This document shows, piece after piece, positions 18,806 to 28,155 of a DNA stretch of 64,000 bases. Origin of the DNA: Halocynthiibacter sp. SDUM655004 (lineage in GTDB: Bacteria; Pseudomonadota; Alphaproteobacteria; Rhodobacterales; Rhodobacteraceae); NCBI RefSeq assembly GCF_026015885.1, contig NZ_JAPDUG010000001.1, positions 1,240,001 through 1,304,000 on the forward strand, written 5' to 3'. The stretch's first letter is position 1. The number at the start of each line of letters is the position of its first letter. A model generated the notes under the pieces. The model did no database searches. It worked only from the letters and a program-made list of their open reading frames with translations, and was not told the origin of the DNA. The position numbers and the translations under genes are program-made.

Positions 18806-21667
18806 ATGGCCGAGTTGAAAAACATCGAAGTTCGCGGCGCGCGCGAGCATAATCTCAAGTCGATTGACGTTGATATTCCACGGGATCAACTCGTTGTTGT
18901 GACTGGTCTTTCTGGTTCCGGGAAATCCAGTTTGGCGTTTGACACGATCTATGCCGAGGGGCAGCGTCGCTACGTCGAATCTCTGTCGGCCTATGCGCGC
19001 CAGTTCCTCGATATGATGGAGAAGCCGGACGTTGATCATATCTCCGGCCTGTCACCAGCCATCAGTATTGAGCAGAAAACCACCAGTAAAAACCCGCGCT
19101 CGACCGTCGGGACGGTCACTGAAATTTACGACTATTTGCGTTTGCTCTTTGCGCGCGCCGGTACGCCCTATAGCCCCGCAACTGGCAAGCCGATCGAGGC
19201 ACAACAGGTGCAGGATATGGTGGATCGCGTCATGGCTATGGAAGAGGGCACGCGCGGCTATCTTCTCGCGCCGATGGTGCGCGACCGTAAAGGTGAATAC
19301 CGTAAAGAATTCATAGACTTACGAAAGCAAGGCTTCCAGCGTGTCAAGGTTGATGGCGAGTTCTATGAGCTTGATGCGCCCCCCACATTGGACAAGAAAT
19401 TCCGCCATGATATCGACGTTGTCGTCGACCGTATTGTGGTGCGTGAAGGTATGGAAACCCGTCTTGCAGACAGTTTCCGAACCGCGCTTGATCTGGCCGA
19501 TGGTATCGCAATTCTAGAGACTGCGCCACGTGGTGAGGAGGAGCCCGAACGGTTCACCTTTAGCGAGAAGTTCGCGTGTCCTGTGTCCGGCTTCACAATC
19601 CCTGAAATTGAACCGCGGTTGTTCTCGTTCAACGCACCATTCGGCGCTTGCCCAACGTGTGACGGTCTTGGAATGGAGCTGTTTTTCGATGAGCGGCTGG
19701 TCGTGCCGGATGTCACCCTAAAGGTCTATGATGGGGCGCTTGCGCCATGGCGAAAGGGCAAATCGCCGTATTTCTTGCAAACCATCGAAGCCATCGCAAA
19801 GCATTACGAATTTGATAAGAACATCGCGTGGAAAGACCTTCCCAAGGCTGCGCAGCAAGTATTTCTTTACGGTTCCGGCAAAGAAGAAATCCCGTTCCGC
19901 TACGACGAAGGAGGCCGCGTTTACGAAGTAACGCGCCCGTTTGAAGGTGTCATTCCCAACATGGAGCGTCGCTATCGAGAGACGGATAGCAACTGGATTC
20001 GAGAAGAGTTCGAGCGCTACCAGAACAACCGCCCCTGTGGTGCTTGTGGTGGCTACCGGCTTCGTGAAGAGGCGCTTGCGGTTAAAATTGGCGGATTGCA
20101 TGTGGGGCAGGTGGTCCAGATGTCGATCCGTGAAGCTCTTGAATGGTGCGAGAGTGTACCCGAGGCGCTGAGCAAGCAGAAAAACGAAATTGCCCGTGCG
20201 ATCCTGAAAGAGATCCGTGAACGGTTAGGATTCCTTAACAACGTCGGTTTGGATTATCTTACGCTGAGCCGAAATTCAGGCACACTTTCAGGCGGCGAAA
20301 GCCAACGTATTCGACTGGCAAGCCAGATTGGCTCAGGCCTCACAGGCGTTCTCTATGTGTTGGATGAGCCTTCGATTGGTCTGCATCAACGTGACAACGG
20401 TCGTTTGCTTAAGACCCTGAAAAACCTGCGAGATCAGGGCAACACAGTCATCGTGGTCGAGCATGATGAAGAAGCGATCCGCGAGGCGGACTATGTGTTC
20501 GACATCGGCCCTGGGGCGGGTGTCCATGGCGGAGAGGTCGTTGCGAAAGGCACACCAGAAGAGATCGTTTCGGAGGCCTCGTCGATTACGGGGCAATACC
20601 TGAGCGGTGTGCGCGAGATTCCGGTTCCTGCTGAACGGCGCAAGGGAAATGGTAAACATGTTAAGGTTTGTAAAGCGACGGGGAACAACCTCAAAAACGT
20701 TACTGCGGACTTCCCTCTTGGGAAATTCGTCTGTGTAACCGGCGTATCTGGCGGCGGAAAATCGACGCTGACCATCGAGACATTGTTCAAGACAGCAAGC
20801 ATGCGCCTTAACGGTGCGCGACAGACGCCTGCGCCGTGTGAAACTATCAAGGGGTTGGAGCATCTGGACAAGGTGATCGACATTGATCAGCGCGCGATCG
20901 GCCGCACACCACGCTCCAATCCAGCGACCTATACAGGGGCCTTTACGCCCATCCGTGACTGGTTCGCCGGTCTGCCCGAAGCGAAAGCGCGCGGGTATAA
21001 GCCTGGCCGGTTTTCATTCAACGTGAAGGGGGGGCGTTGCGAGGCCTGTCAGGGGGACGGTGTCATCAAGATCGAGATGCATTTCCTGCCTGATGTCTAT
21101 GTGACTTGCGAGACCTGTAATGGCGCGCGCTACAACCGTGAGACACTGGAAATTCGATTTAAAGGCAAGAGCATAGCCGACGTTCTTGATATGACTGTTG
21201 AAGATGCGCAGGAGTTTTTCCAAGCGGTTCCAAGCATTCGTGACAAGATGGATGCGCTTATGCGTGTCGGGCTTGGATACATCAAAGTCGGACAGCAAGC
21301 GACGACACTTTCCGGCGGTGAAGCACAGCGGGTGAAGCTCTCAAAAGAGCTGGCAAAACGTTCGACAGGGCGCACACTTTATATTCTGGATGAACCGACG
21401 ACGGGGCTTCATTTTGAGGATGTGAAAAAGCTGCTGGAGGTGCTGCACGAGCTTGTTGATCAGGGCAATACAGTGATCGTCATCGAGCACAATTTGGACG
21501 TTATCAAAACGGCGGATCACATCATTGATATTGGCCCTGAAGGTGGTGATGGCGGCGGTAAAATCGTTGCCAAAGGCACACCGGAGCAGGTTGCGAAAAC
21601 CGAAGGTAGTTATACGGGGCATTATCTGAAGGAAATGCTTGGCGCGAAGCGATTGGCCGCCGAATAA
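18806..21667 (+). CDS. uvrA: Excinuclease ABC subunit A
   Basis: Nucleotide-excision-repair damage sensor of 953 residues, an ABC-type ATPase dimer working with UvrB. The first Walker A is [10 protein letters not shown] with Lys40; the second is [10 protein letters not shown]. Two ABC signatures appear as [16 protein letters not shown] and [16 protein letters not shown]. The two zinc modules are intact: CPVSGF with CPTCDGLG, and CEACQGDG with CETCNGAR. Walker B segments [13 protein letters not shown] and [13 protein letters not shown] complete both ATPase halves. Length is normal. An SOS box precedes it. Confidence 0.98.
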   Translation: MAELKNIEVRGAREHNLKSIDVDIPRDQLVVVTGLSGSGKSSLAFDTIYAEGQRRYVESLSAYARQFLDMMEKPDVDHISGLSPAISIEQKTTSKNPRSTVGTVTEIYDYLRLLFARAGTPYSPATGKPIEAQQVQDMVDRVMAMEEGTRGYLLAPMVRDRKGEYRKEFIDLRKQGFQRVKVDGEFYELDAPPTLDKKFRHDIDVVVDRIVVREGMETRLADSFRTALDLADGIAILETAPRGEEEPERFTFSEKFACPVSGFTIPEIEPRLFSFNAPFGACPTCDGLGMELFFDERLVVPDVTLKVYDGALAPWRKGKSPYFLQTIEAIAKHYEFDKNIAWKDLPKAAQQVFLYGSGKEEIPFRYDEGGRVYEVTRPFEGVIPNMERRYRETDSNWIREEFERYQNNRPCGACGGYRLREEALAVKIGGLHVGQVVQMSIREALEWCESVPEALSKQKNEIARAILKEIRERLGFLNNVGLDYLTLSRNSGTLSGGESQRIRLASQIGSGLTGVLYVLDEPSIGLHQRDNGRLLKTLKNLRDQGNTVIVVEHDEEAIREADYVFDIGPGAGVHGGEVVAKGTPEEIVSEASSITGQYLSGVREIPVPAERRKGNGKHVKVCKATGNNLKNVTADFPLGKFVCVTGVSGGGKSTLTIETLFKTASMRLNGARQTPAPCETIKGLEHLDKVIDIDQRAIGRTPRSNPATYTGAFTPIRDWFAGLPEAKARGYKPGRFSFNVKGGRCEACQGDGVIKIEMHFLPDVYVTCETCNGARYNRETLEIRFKGKSIADVLDMTVEDAQEFFQAVPSIRDKMDALMRVGLGYIKVGQQATTLSGGEAQRVKLSKELAKRSTGRTLYILDEPTTGLHFEDVKKLLEVLHELVDQGNTVIVIEHNLDVIKTADHIIDIGPEGGDGGGKIVAKGTPEQVAKTEGSYTGHYLKEMLGAKRLAAE

Positions 21668-21692
21668 TCCGGTTTTGTTAGGATTAATTAAG

Positions 21693-21725
21693 ATTAACGC
21701 CGCGGGTGTTCTCCGCGGCGTTAAT
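21693..21725. terminator. Perfect 13-base hairpin after uvrA
   Basis: Arms ATTAACGCCGCGG and CCGCGGCGTTAAT around a seven-base loop lie 25 bases after the uvrA stop and 84 bases after the convergent valine-pathway gene. The stem itself ends in TTAAT rather than a T-run, so termination efficiency is uncertain, but position and symmetry fit a shared bidirectional terminator. Confidence 0.6.
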
Positions 21726-21809
21726 GGTTCTTAAGTCGTCTTTATGCACTGTTAACCAAGTTGATGCGGAAACCGCAGCACTTCTGTGCGCCGAAATACT
21801 GGGTCTAAA

Positions 21810-22682
21810 CTATTCCCGACCACGCTTTTCGAACCGCGGGAGCATGGCAGAGAAATCCATACCTTTTCCGTCTTCGTCCTCAACAAATTTCTCATATAGC
21901 GCCAGTGCCATTTTTCCCATTGGCGTATCGGCATCGACGCTTTCTGCAGCTTGCTGCGAGAGGCCCAAATCCTTCAGCATGAGTTCCGCTGCAAACCCAG
22001 GTTTATAATCGTTGTCAGCGGGGCTCTGGGGGCCGACGCCGGGAGCGGGGCAGTATGCGTTCATGGTCCAGCTATAGCCAGAGGAGGTGCTGACCACGTC
22101 GAACATTTTTTGGCGGTCCAGCCCTAATTTGTCAGCCATTGCAAAGGCTTCGCAGGTGGCGATCATAGTGACGCCAAGGATCATGTTGTTGCAGATCTTG
22201 GCGGCTTGACCCGCGCCCGCATCGCCACAGTGAACAGATTTTTGGCCCATGATATCAAGCAGGGGAAGTGCAGCCTTGTAGGCCTCTTCGCTCCCGCCGA
22301 CCATAAAGGTGAGGGTGCCTGCTGCCGCGCCTGTGATGCCACCAGAAACCGGTGCATCAGCGGCGAGAAGCCCACGTTTTTCGGCGGCTTCGCTCACTGC
22401 GCGTGCGCTTTCCACATCGACGGTGGAGCAATCAAGCAAGCAGGCGCCGTCTTTCATAACGGGGAGGATATCTTCGGCCACGGATTTCAGGATTGCGCCG
22501 TTCGGCAGCATGGTGATGACGATATCGGCATCTTTCGCGGCGTCCTGTGCACTGGCGGCTTTGTTAACTTTTTCAGGGCAGGGCGCAACGAGATCAAAAC
22601 CGTTAACGTCATGGCCCGCATTGGCCAGATTGGTTGCCATTGGGCCACCCATATTGCCGAGTCCGATAAAACCGATTTTCAT
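21810..22682 (-). other. mmsB: mmsB-like module with possible internal translation start
   Basis: From the ATG at 22682 the frame encodes a 290-residue 3-hydroxyisobutyrate dehydrogenase of normal length (MKIGFIGLGNMGG onward). On the minus strand GAAAGG stands seven bases before this ATG, so independent initiation is plausible. Listed separately because an annotator could legitimately call this as its own gene if the fusion is due to a missed stop codon. Confidence 0.55.
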
Positions 22683-23732
22683 AGTTTGGCCTTTCTCTTC
22701 TTTGCTGAATCCGTCCTTGCCAAGCGGCATCAAGAGGCGGGAAATCAGTACCGGCGGAACATCTTCGACGCTTTCGTGTTTCCATACGGGCGCGTTGTCT
22801 TTGTCGATCAGACGCGCGCGGACACCTTCGATAAAGTCGGTTTCTTCGATGGCGCGATGGGTGAAGCGGTACTCTTGTTCCAGCACTTTCCAGATTGTCA
22901 GGTTAGAGGCGCGCTGACGGTGGATGAGTTCGACTGTTGCGCACATGGAGATGGGGGATTTGGATGCGATGGAGTCCAGGCATTTGGACGTAAAATCAGT
23001 GTCTTGCGTGCGCAGGCTGCGGACGATATCGCCCATGGATTCGCCCGCAAAATGTGCGTTTATGTCGTCCATCATCGGCTCGTAGCGGCCAGCGGGCGGC
23101 GTTTGGCCGAAGGTATCGACAACGTTGAAATCACCAGTTTCAGCCAGTTTTTCGATCAGTGCGGGCCATTCGGATTGCGGGATATAGGTATCGGCGAAAC
23201 CGGCGAAAATTGCATCGGCAGGGCCCATGCGTCCCGCCGTAATCCCGAGGTATTCCCCAAGGCGACCAGGAGCTTGGCCAAGGAGCCAACTTCCACCTAC
23301 ATCAGGGATGAGACCAATCACGGTCTCTGGCATTGAGATTTGCGAGTTCTCACAGACAACGCGATGTGAGGCGTGGCATCCGAGCCCGACGCCGCCGCCC
23401 ATAACATAGCCGTGCATGAGGCTCACGATAGCTTTGGGATATTCAAACAGCTCGGCGTTCATTCGGTATTCTTCGCGCCAGAATTTCTGGGCTTTTTCAA
23501 CCTGACCGCTCGTGCCCCAAGTGTGGATTTCGGCAACGTCGCCGCCTGCACAAAAAGCTTTTTCTCCCTCGCCGTCAATCACAACCAGCGCGACGCTATC
23601 GTCCTCTGCCCAATCGCGTAGAACGGGGCTTAACTCGGCCAACATCGCAGCCGACAGCGCGTTCATCGCCTTTGGGCGGGTGAGGGTGATGCGGCCGATT
23701 TTACCTTGTTTTCGGGCGTGGATGAGGCTCAT
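21810..23732 (-). CDS. Fused 3-hydroxyisobutyryl-CoA hydrolase / 3-hydroxyisobutyrate dehydrogenase ORF
   Basis: One continuous 640-codon frame covers two consecutive steps of valine catabolism. Residues 1 to about 345 are an enoyl-CoA-hydratase-fold hydrolase with GGGVGLGCHASHRV and the MPETVIGLIPDVGGSWLL segment typical of HIBYL-CoA hydrolase (catalytic Glu/Asp). Residues 351-640 are a complete 3-hydroxyisobutyrate dehydrogenase: GFIGLGNMGGPMATNLA for NAD, DAPVSGGITGA for substrate, and catalytic Lys in AAKICNNMILG. No stop separates them. Met351 is exactly where a free-standing mmsB would start and has an AGAAAGG ribosome-binding-like sequence ahead, so a separate dehydrogenase may also be made. 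The start overlaps the acyl-CoA dehydrogenase stop by four bases (ATGA). Confidence 0.88.
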   Translation of the reverse strand: MSLIHARKQGKIGRITLTRPKAMNALSAAMLAELSPVLRDWAEDDSVALVVIDGEGEKAFCAGGDVAEIHTWGTSGQVEKAQKFWREEYRMNAELFEYPKAIVSLMHGYVMGGGVGLGCHASHRVVCENSQISMPETVIGLIPDVGGSWLLGQAPGRLGEYLGITAGRMGPADAIFAGFADTYIPQSEWPALIEKLAETGDFNVVDTFGQTPPAGRYEPMMDDINAHFAGESMGDIVRSLRTQDTDFTSKCLDSIASKSPISMCATVELIHRQRASNLTIWKVLEQEYRFTHRAIEETDFIEGVRARLIDKDNAPVWKHESVEDVPPVLISRLLMPLGKDGFSKEEKGQTMKIGFIGLGNMGGPMATNLANAGHDVNGFDLVAPCPEKVNKAASAQDAAKDADIVITMLPNGAILKSVAEDILPVMKDGACLLDCSTVDVESARAVSEAAEKRGLLAADAPVSGGITGAAAGTLTFMVGGSEEAYKAALPLLDIMGQKSVHCGDAGAGQAAKICNNMILGVTMIATCEAFAMADKLGLDRQKMFDVVSTSSGYSWTMNAYCPAPGVGPQSPADNDYKPGFAAELMLKDLGLSQQAAESVDADTPMGKMALALYEKFVEDEDGKGMDFSAMLPRFEKRGRE

Positions 23733-24877
23733 TGGTTTCGCTCCGCCAGTAGGGTGCGCGCGGTGATCATGCGCATGATTTCATTGGTGCCTTCGAGGAT
23801 TTCATGGACGCGCAGGTCACGCACGATTTTTTCGATTCCGTAGTCCGCGAGATAGCCATAGCCGCCGTGAAGTTGCAGGCATTGGTTGGCGGTTTTGCTG
23901 CCGGTTTCGGTGACAAACCGTTTCGCCATAGCGCAGAATTTGGTTGCATCGTGGGCGCCGGTATCAAGTTTCCACGCGGCTTGGCGTAGGAACGTTCGGG
24001 CGGCTTGCATTTCGATTTCCATGTCCGCGAGGCGGAATTGTAGTGCCTGAAACTGGTCGATGGATTTACCGAAGGCTTTGCGCTCGCCCATGTATTGCAG
24101 CGTTAGGTTGAGTGCGTTCTGTGCCGCGCCAAGAGAGCAGGCCGAGATGTTCAAACGTCCGCCATCAAGCCCAGCCATTGCATATGTGAAACCTTTGCCG
24201 CGTTCGCCGAGTAAGTTTGTGGCAGAAATGTGGCAATTGTCCAATTGCACTTGGCGCGTGGGTTGGCTTTTCCAGCCCATTTTCTGTTCCAGACCGCCAA
24301 AGCTCAACCCTTCGGTTCCGTCTTCTACAACCATAGCGGAAATGCCTTTGGGGCCGTCTCCATCGGTGCGGGCCATAACGATATAGGCGTCTGCGTAGCC
24401 GCCGCCGGAGATGAACGCCTTTGTGCCCGTGAGGGAAAAGCCGCTTTCTGTTTCTTCAGCGCGGGCCTTGAGCGCGGCGGCATCGGAGCCGGAGCCGGGT
24501 TCAGTCAGGCAGTAGGCAAAGAGCCGTTCCATGGTGATCGCATCACCGAGATATTTTGCGCGTAGGTCTTCGCTGCCAAATTTGTCGATCATCGCGGCGC
24601 ACATATTGTGGATCGAGAGCATCGCCGCCACCGAAGGGCAGGCTGCCGAAAGCGCCTCAAACACCAGCGTTGCGTCAAGCCGAGTGAGGCCCGCGCCGCC
24701 GTTTTCTTCGCTGACGTAAAGCCCGCCGAAGCCGAGTTCGGCCAGTTTGGGCCAGAGGTCTTTCGGGATTTCGCCCGCCGCTTCCCAGGCTTGGGCATTG
24801 GGTGCGATCTCTTCCTGCCCGAAGGCAAAGGCCATGTCGTAGATTGTGGATTGCTCGTCTGTAAGTGCAAAATCCAT
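23729..24877 (-). CDS. Acyl-CoA dehydrogenase, probably isobutyryl-CoA dehydrogenase
   Basis: FAD enzyme of 382 residues oxidising a short-chain acyl-CoA to the 2-enoyl-CoA. Family marks: MDFALTDEQSTIYDMAFAFGQEEI, CLTEPGSGSDAAALKARA (FAD/substrate loop), ERKAFGKSIDQFQALQF and the C-terminal LQLHGGYGYLADYGIEKIVRD with the IYEGTNEI-like EILEGTNEIMRMI. The catalytic Glu is expected in this last region. Substrate assignment to isobutyryl-CoA is inferred from the valine-pathway genes directly downstream (four-base overlap) and upstream (mmsA). A candidate operator region lies between it and mmsA. Confidence 0.88.
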   Translation of the reverse strand: MDFALTDEQSTIYDMAFAFGQEEIAPNAQAWEAAGEIPKDLWPKLAELGFGGLYVSEENGGAGLTRLDATLVFEALSAACPSVAAMLSIHNMCAAMIDKFGSEDLRAKYLGDAITMERLFAYCLTEPGSGSDAAALKARAEETESGFSLTGTKAFISGGGYADAYIVMARTDGDGPKGISAMVVEDGTEGLSFGGLEQKMGWKSQPTRQVQLDNCHISATNLLGERGKGFTYAMAGLDGGRLNISACSLGAAQNALNLTLQYMGERKAFGKSIDQFQALQFRLADMEIEMQAARTFLRQAAWKLDTGAHDATKFCAMAKRFVTETGSKTANQCLQLHGGYGYLADYGIEKIVRDLRVHEILEGTNEIMRMITARTLLAERNQ

Positions 24878-24927
24878 GGGGGCTCCTCCGATCCTCGTGA
24901 ATTGAACGCTTGTTTAGTTTTTCAATG

Positions 24928-24959
24928 TTGCAAGAGTATTGCAAGCCGCAAGATTGCGG
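24928..24959 (-). promoter_or_regulatory. Candidate operator array upstream of the acyl-CoA dehydrogenase gene
   Basis: Two TTGCAA hexamers (each self-complementary) start 11 bases apart at 24928 and 24939, directly followed by the palindrome CCGCAA-ga-TTGCGG (24946-24959). The block lies 50-80 bases before the gene start, between it and the mmsA terminator. One further TTGCAA occurs in the mmsA/lysR intergenic region (26577-26582). Confidence 0.4.
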
Positions 24960-24976
24960 TGAAAAGTTTTGGATAG

Positions 24977-25004
24977 AAAAAGGGCCGGAGGTGTGCTCCG
25001 GCCC
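24977..25004 (-). terminator. Intrinsic terminator of mmsA
   Basis: Stem GGGCCGGAG / CTCCGGCCC with loop GTGTG; the A-run on the plus strand gives TTTTT on the minus strand. It begins eight bases after the mmsA stop, so acyl-CoA dehydrogenase and mmsA are separate units or only partly read through. Confidence 0.85.
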
Positions 25005-25011
25005 GATGTGT

Positions 25012-26511
25012 TTAGTCCATGGCTTTGAAGTTGAACTCGCCGCCTTCTTTGATGCCCGAAGGCCAACGGGAGGTTACGGTCTTGGTGCGTGTGTAGAATT
25101 TGAACGCATCCGTGCCGTGTTGGTTCAGGTCGCCAAAGCCGGATTTTTTCCAACCGCCGAACGTGTGATAGGCCAGCGGCACAGGGATTGGCACGTTGAT
25201 GCCAACCATGCCGATGTTGATCCGGTTGGCAAAATCGCGGGCGGTATCGCCGTCGCGGGTATAGATCGCGGTGCCGTTGCCGTATTCGTGGCTGAGGGCG
25301 AGGCCGATGGCTTCTTCGTAGGAGCCTGCGCGGACGGTCGAAAGGACAGGGCCAAAGATCTCTTTCTTATAGATGTCCATGTCCGGTGTGACGTGGTCAA
25401 AGAGGTGCGGGCCGACAAAGAAGCCGTCTTCGTAGCCTTGCAGGCTAAAGCCTCGGCCATCAACGGCCAGCGTTGCGCCTTGCTGTACACCGGATTCAAC
25501 CAATGCTTCGATGTTGGCTTTGGCCGCTGCTGTTACGACGGGGCCGTAGTCCACGTCATCGCCAGCTGTGTAAGGGCCAACCTTGAGCGCTTCAACGCGC
25601 GGGATGAGCTTCTCGATGAGCTTGTCAGCGGTTTCTTCGCCCACGGGAACTGCAACAGAGATCGCCATGCACCGCTCGCCCGCCGCGCCATAACCCGCGC
25701 CAACAAGGGCGTCAGCGGCTTGGTCAAGATCGGCGTCTGGCATGATGATCATGTGGTTTTTCGCGCCACCGAAACACTGTACGCGTTTCCCATTCGCACA
25801 GCCGCGCTCGTAGATATACGCAGCGATTGGGGTGGAGCCAACAAAGCCCACGGCCTGAATGGTTTCGTTATCAAGGATCGCATCCACGGCTTCTTTGTCG
25901 CCGTTCACCACCTGAAGAACGCCATCAGGCAGGCCAGCCTCTTGGAAGATTTCGGCGAGCATCAGCGGCACGGAAGGATCGCGCTCGCTTGGCTTGAGGA
26001 TAAAGGCGTTCCCGCAGGACAGCGCAGGCCCCATTTTCCAGAGCGGGATCATCGCAGGGAAGTTAAACGGTGTGATACCTGCCACAACGCCGAGCGGCTG
26101 TTTCATCGAATACATATCAATGCCGGGGCCAGCAGAATCGGTGAATTCGCCTTTGAGGAGGTGCGGAGCGCCGATGCAGAATTCGATTACCTCGAGGCCA
26201 CGCTGCACGTCACCTTTGGCGTCAACGAAAGTTTTGCCGTGCTCGCGGGACAGGGCTTCGGCGAGCTTGTCCATATCGCGATTGATAAGCTGTACGGCTT
26301 TCATCATCACGCGGGCGCGACGCTGTGGGTTTGTTGCGGCCCATGCAGGTTGCGCTTCGGCTGCGGCGGCAACGGCGGCATCAAGTTCGGCTTGTGATGC
26401 GAGCGGCACTTTGGCCTGCACTTCGCCTGTCGCTGGGTTGAACACGTCTGCAAAGCGGCCGGATGTGCCTTTGACGTGCTTGCCATTGATGAAATGGGTG
26501 AGTTCGGTCAT
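25012..26511 (-). CDS. mmsA: CoA-acylating methylmalonate-semialdehyde dehydrogenase
   Basis: Aldehyde-dehydrogenase-superfamily enzyme of 499 residues that converts methylmalonate semialdehyde (valine branch) or malonate semialdehyde to propionyl- or acetyl-CoA with NAD. Visible marks: FINGKHVKGTSGRFADVFNPATGEV at the start, PFNFPAMIPLWKMGPAL, FVGSTPIAAYIYERG for NAD, and the catalytic cysteine in GYGAAGERCMAIS. The Glu that acts as base in ordinary aldehyde dehydrogenases is replaced in the FGGAKNHMIIMPD region, as expected for the CoA-acylating branch. It is divergent from the LysR gene and upstream of the acyl-CoA dehydrogenase unit. Confidence 0.96.
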   Translation of the reverse strand: MTELTHFINGKHVKGTSGRFADVFNPATGEVQAKVPLASQAELDAAVAAAAEAQPAWAATNPQRRARVMMKAVQLINRDMDKLAEALSREHGKTFVDAKGDVQRGLEVIEFCIGAPHLLKGEFTDSAGPGIDMYSMKQPLGVVAGITPFNFPAMIPLWKMGPALSCGNAFILKPSERDPSVPLMLAEIFQEAGLPDGVLQVVNGDKEAVDAILDNETIQAVGFVGSTPIAAYIYERGCANGKRVQCFGGAKNHMIIMPDADLDQAADALVGAGYGAAGERCMAISVAVPVGEETADKLIEKLIPRVEALKVGPYTAGDDVDYGPVVTAAAKANIEALVESGVQQGATLAVDGRGFSLQGYEDGFFVGPHLFDHVTPDMDIYKKEIFGPVLSTVRAGSYEEAIGLALSHEYGNGTAIYTRDGDTARDFANRINIGMVGINVPIPVPLAYHTFGGWKKSGFGDLNQHGTDAFKFYTRTKTVTSRWPSGIKEGGEFNFKAMD

Positions 26512-26540
26512 GGAATATTCTCCTCCGTGAAAACTGCGTG

Positions 26541-26557
26541 CATAGAGGGTTTCTATG
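26541..26557. promoter_or_regulatory. LysR-type operator candidate between mmsA and its divergent regulator
   Basis: CATAGA-GGGTT-TCTATG is a perfect inverted repeat and contains the T-N11-A pattern of LysR-family boxes. It is 30 bases upstream of the mmsA start and 88 bases from the regulator start. Confidence 0.5.
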
Positions 26558-26644
26558 CGTCGGGCGTAGAATAGGCTTGCAAAATTGTATGTAAAAGAGG
26601 CAAGTTCTCAAAAAGGTTTTGCATTTTTATTGGTACGAGGCAGC

Positions 26645-27538
26645 ATGGCGCGTTGGGATGATCTAAGGGTGTTTCTGGCTGTTGCGCGGGCAGAGAGCCT
26701 TTCCGGCGCAGGTAAGGTCTTGCGCGTTGATCCGGCCACCGTGGGGCGCCGAATTGCTCAGTTGGAGCAGCAGGTGGATGCCGCGCTGTTCACCAAATCA
26801 CCGCAGGGATACGCGATCACAACGGCAGGGCAGCGGCTTTTGGAGCACGCGATCCGCGCAGAGCAAGCGGTTGGTGAGGCGTTTTCTGATGTTGCGGGTG
26901 ATGCAGGGGGGCTGACCGGAGCGATCCGTATTGGTGCGCCGGATGGGTGTGCGAACTATCTTTTGCCGCAGGTCTGTGCGGAGATATGCGCCGCGCATCC
27001 GGGGCTTGAGGTGCAAATTATTGCGCTACCACGGGTGTTTAACCTCTCTAAACGGGAGGCGGATATGGCAATAACCGTAAGCCCGCCAAGTGCAGGGCGG
27101 CTTACGGTGCAGAAACTCTCAGCCTATCATCTTCATCTTGCCGCGAGCCGCGAATACCTTGCCGAGCATCCACCAATTCGTACGTTGGCAGACGTAAAGG
27201 GGCATCGGATTGTCGGCTATATCCCCGATATGATTTTCGACAAGGAACTGGATTACCTCTCGGAAGCGGGGGCGGATCACGTGACGCTTGGCTCTAATTC
27301 CGTATCGGTGCAGTTCAACTGGGTGCGCACGGGCGGGGGGCTTGGTGTTGTTCATGATTTTGCTATTCCGGCCGCGCCGAATGTTACGAAAATCCTGACC
27401 GACGAAATCTCGCTCACCCGCAATTTTTACCTCGTGCGACATATGGACGACCGGCGGGTCGAGCGGCTGAACCGGTTTGCGGAGCTTCTGGCGCAGGGAA
27501 TACGCGGCGAAATCGCGCGTTTGGAGGCAAATTCTTGA
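26645..27538 (+). CDS. LysR-family transcriptional regulator, probable regulator of valine catabolism
   Basis: DNA-binding regulator of 297 residues. Winged helix-turn-helix at about 1-60 (WDDLRVFLAVARAESLSGAG ... VDPATVGRRIAQLEQQV) followed by a periplasmic-binding-protein-like effector domain beginning near LTGAIRIGAPDGCANYLLPQ. I chose ATG at 26645 (MARWDD) as the normal LysR start; the 20 codons before it overlap the promoter region. Divergent orientation from mmsA, with an operator-like palindrome between, is the classical layout for control of the neighbouring catabolic genes and of itself. The effector is unknown. Its stop lies only 59 bases before the CBS gene. Confidence 0.92.
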   Translation: MARWDDLRVFLAVARAESLSGAGKVLRVDPATVGRRIAQLEQQVDAALFTKSPQGYAITTAGQRLLEHAIRAEQAVGEAFSDVAGDAGGLTGAIRIGAPDGCANYLLPQVCAEICAAHPGLEVQIIALPRVFNLSKREADMAITVSPPSAGRLTVQKLSAYHLHLAASREYLAEHPPIRTLADVKGHRIVGYIPDMIFDKELDYLSEAGADHVTLGSNSVSVQFNWVRTGGGLGVVHDFAIPAAPNVTKILTDEISLTRNFYLVRHMDDRRVERLNRFAELLAQGIRGEIARLEANS

Positions 27539-27597
27539 CACAAGCCCATTCTGGGGCGACGCTTGGGGTATTCTTTAATTTTTACATGGAGGTGCCC

Positions 27598-28032
27598 ATG
27601 CTTGTGCAACAGATTTTGAAATCCAAGGCGGATGATGGGGTTGTCACTTTGGCGGCAAGCGCGAGCGTGAGTGAGGCAGCGCAAATGCTGGCCGAACGCA
27701 AGATCGGTACGATTGTGATTTCAAATGATGGCAAGACGGCAGAAGGCATCCTTTCGGAGCGCGATATCGTACGCGAGATTGCCCAAAAAGGGGTGGCCTG
27801 TATGACGGACCAACTCTCTGAGGTGATGACAACTGGTGTTGTAACCTGTGGCCGTGCCGACCAGGTGGATGATGTGCTTCAGAAGATGACAGACGGACGG
27901 TTCCGCCATGTTCCCGTTGTTGAAGACGGAACGCTTGTCGGGCTGATCTCCATCGGTGACGTGGTTAAAGCCAAGCTCGCCGAACTCGCGATGGAGAAAG
28001 ACGCCCTTCAAGGCATGATCATGGGCCATTAA
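27598..28032 (+). CDS. Tandem CBS-domain protein
   Basis: Small cytoplasmic protein of 144 residues made almost entirely of two CBS repeats (about 8-60 and 74-130), recognisable from KIGTIVISNDGKTAEGILSERDIV and RFRHVPVVEDGTLVGLISIGDVV. Such stand-alone pairs bind adenine nucleotides or NAD and act as energy sensors for partner proteins. The ATG at 27598 is preceded by GGAGG. It could be co-transcribed with the LysR gene upstream. No partner is evident. Confidence 0.9.
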   Translation: MLVQQILKSKADDGVVTLAASASVSEAAQMLAERKIGTIVISNDGKTAEGILSERDIVREIAQKGVACMTDQLSEVMTTGVVTCGRADQVDDVLQKMTDGRFRHVPVVEDGTLVGLISIGDVVKAKLAELAMEKDALQGMIMGH

Positions 28033-28155
28033 TCAGCGCGAGCCTTTGCTGATGCGCGCCGCGCCAATTATTCCGGCAGGCGGCGTCGGGAAAGGCTTGC
28101 AATCCGTGGCGCAATAATGTTGCGTGCAACAAACATTGCCACAGGAGGAACCAAC

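Noticed and set aside
21684-21697. TTAA repeats resembling a CtrA site after uvrA
   Set aside because: Spacing between the repeats is six, not seven, and there is no promoter context.
24910-26397. Long open frame (495 codons) antisense to mmsA
   Set aside because: Shadow of mmsA; no motifs and overlaps its terminator.
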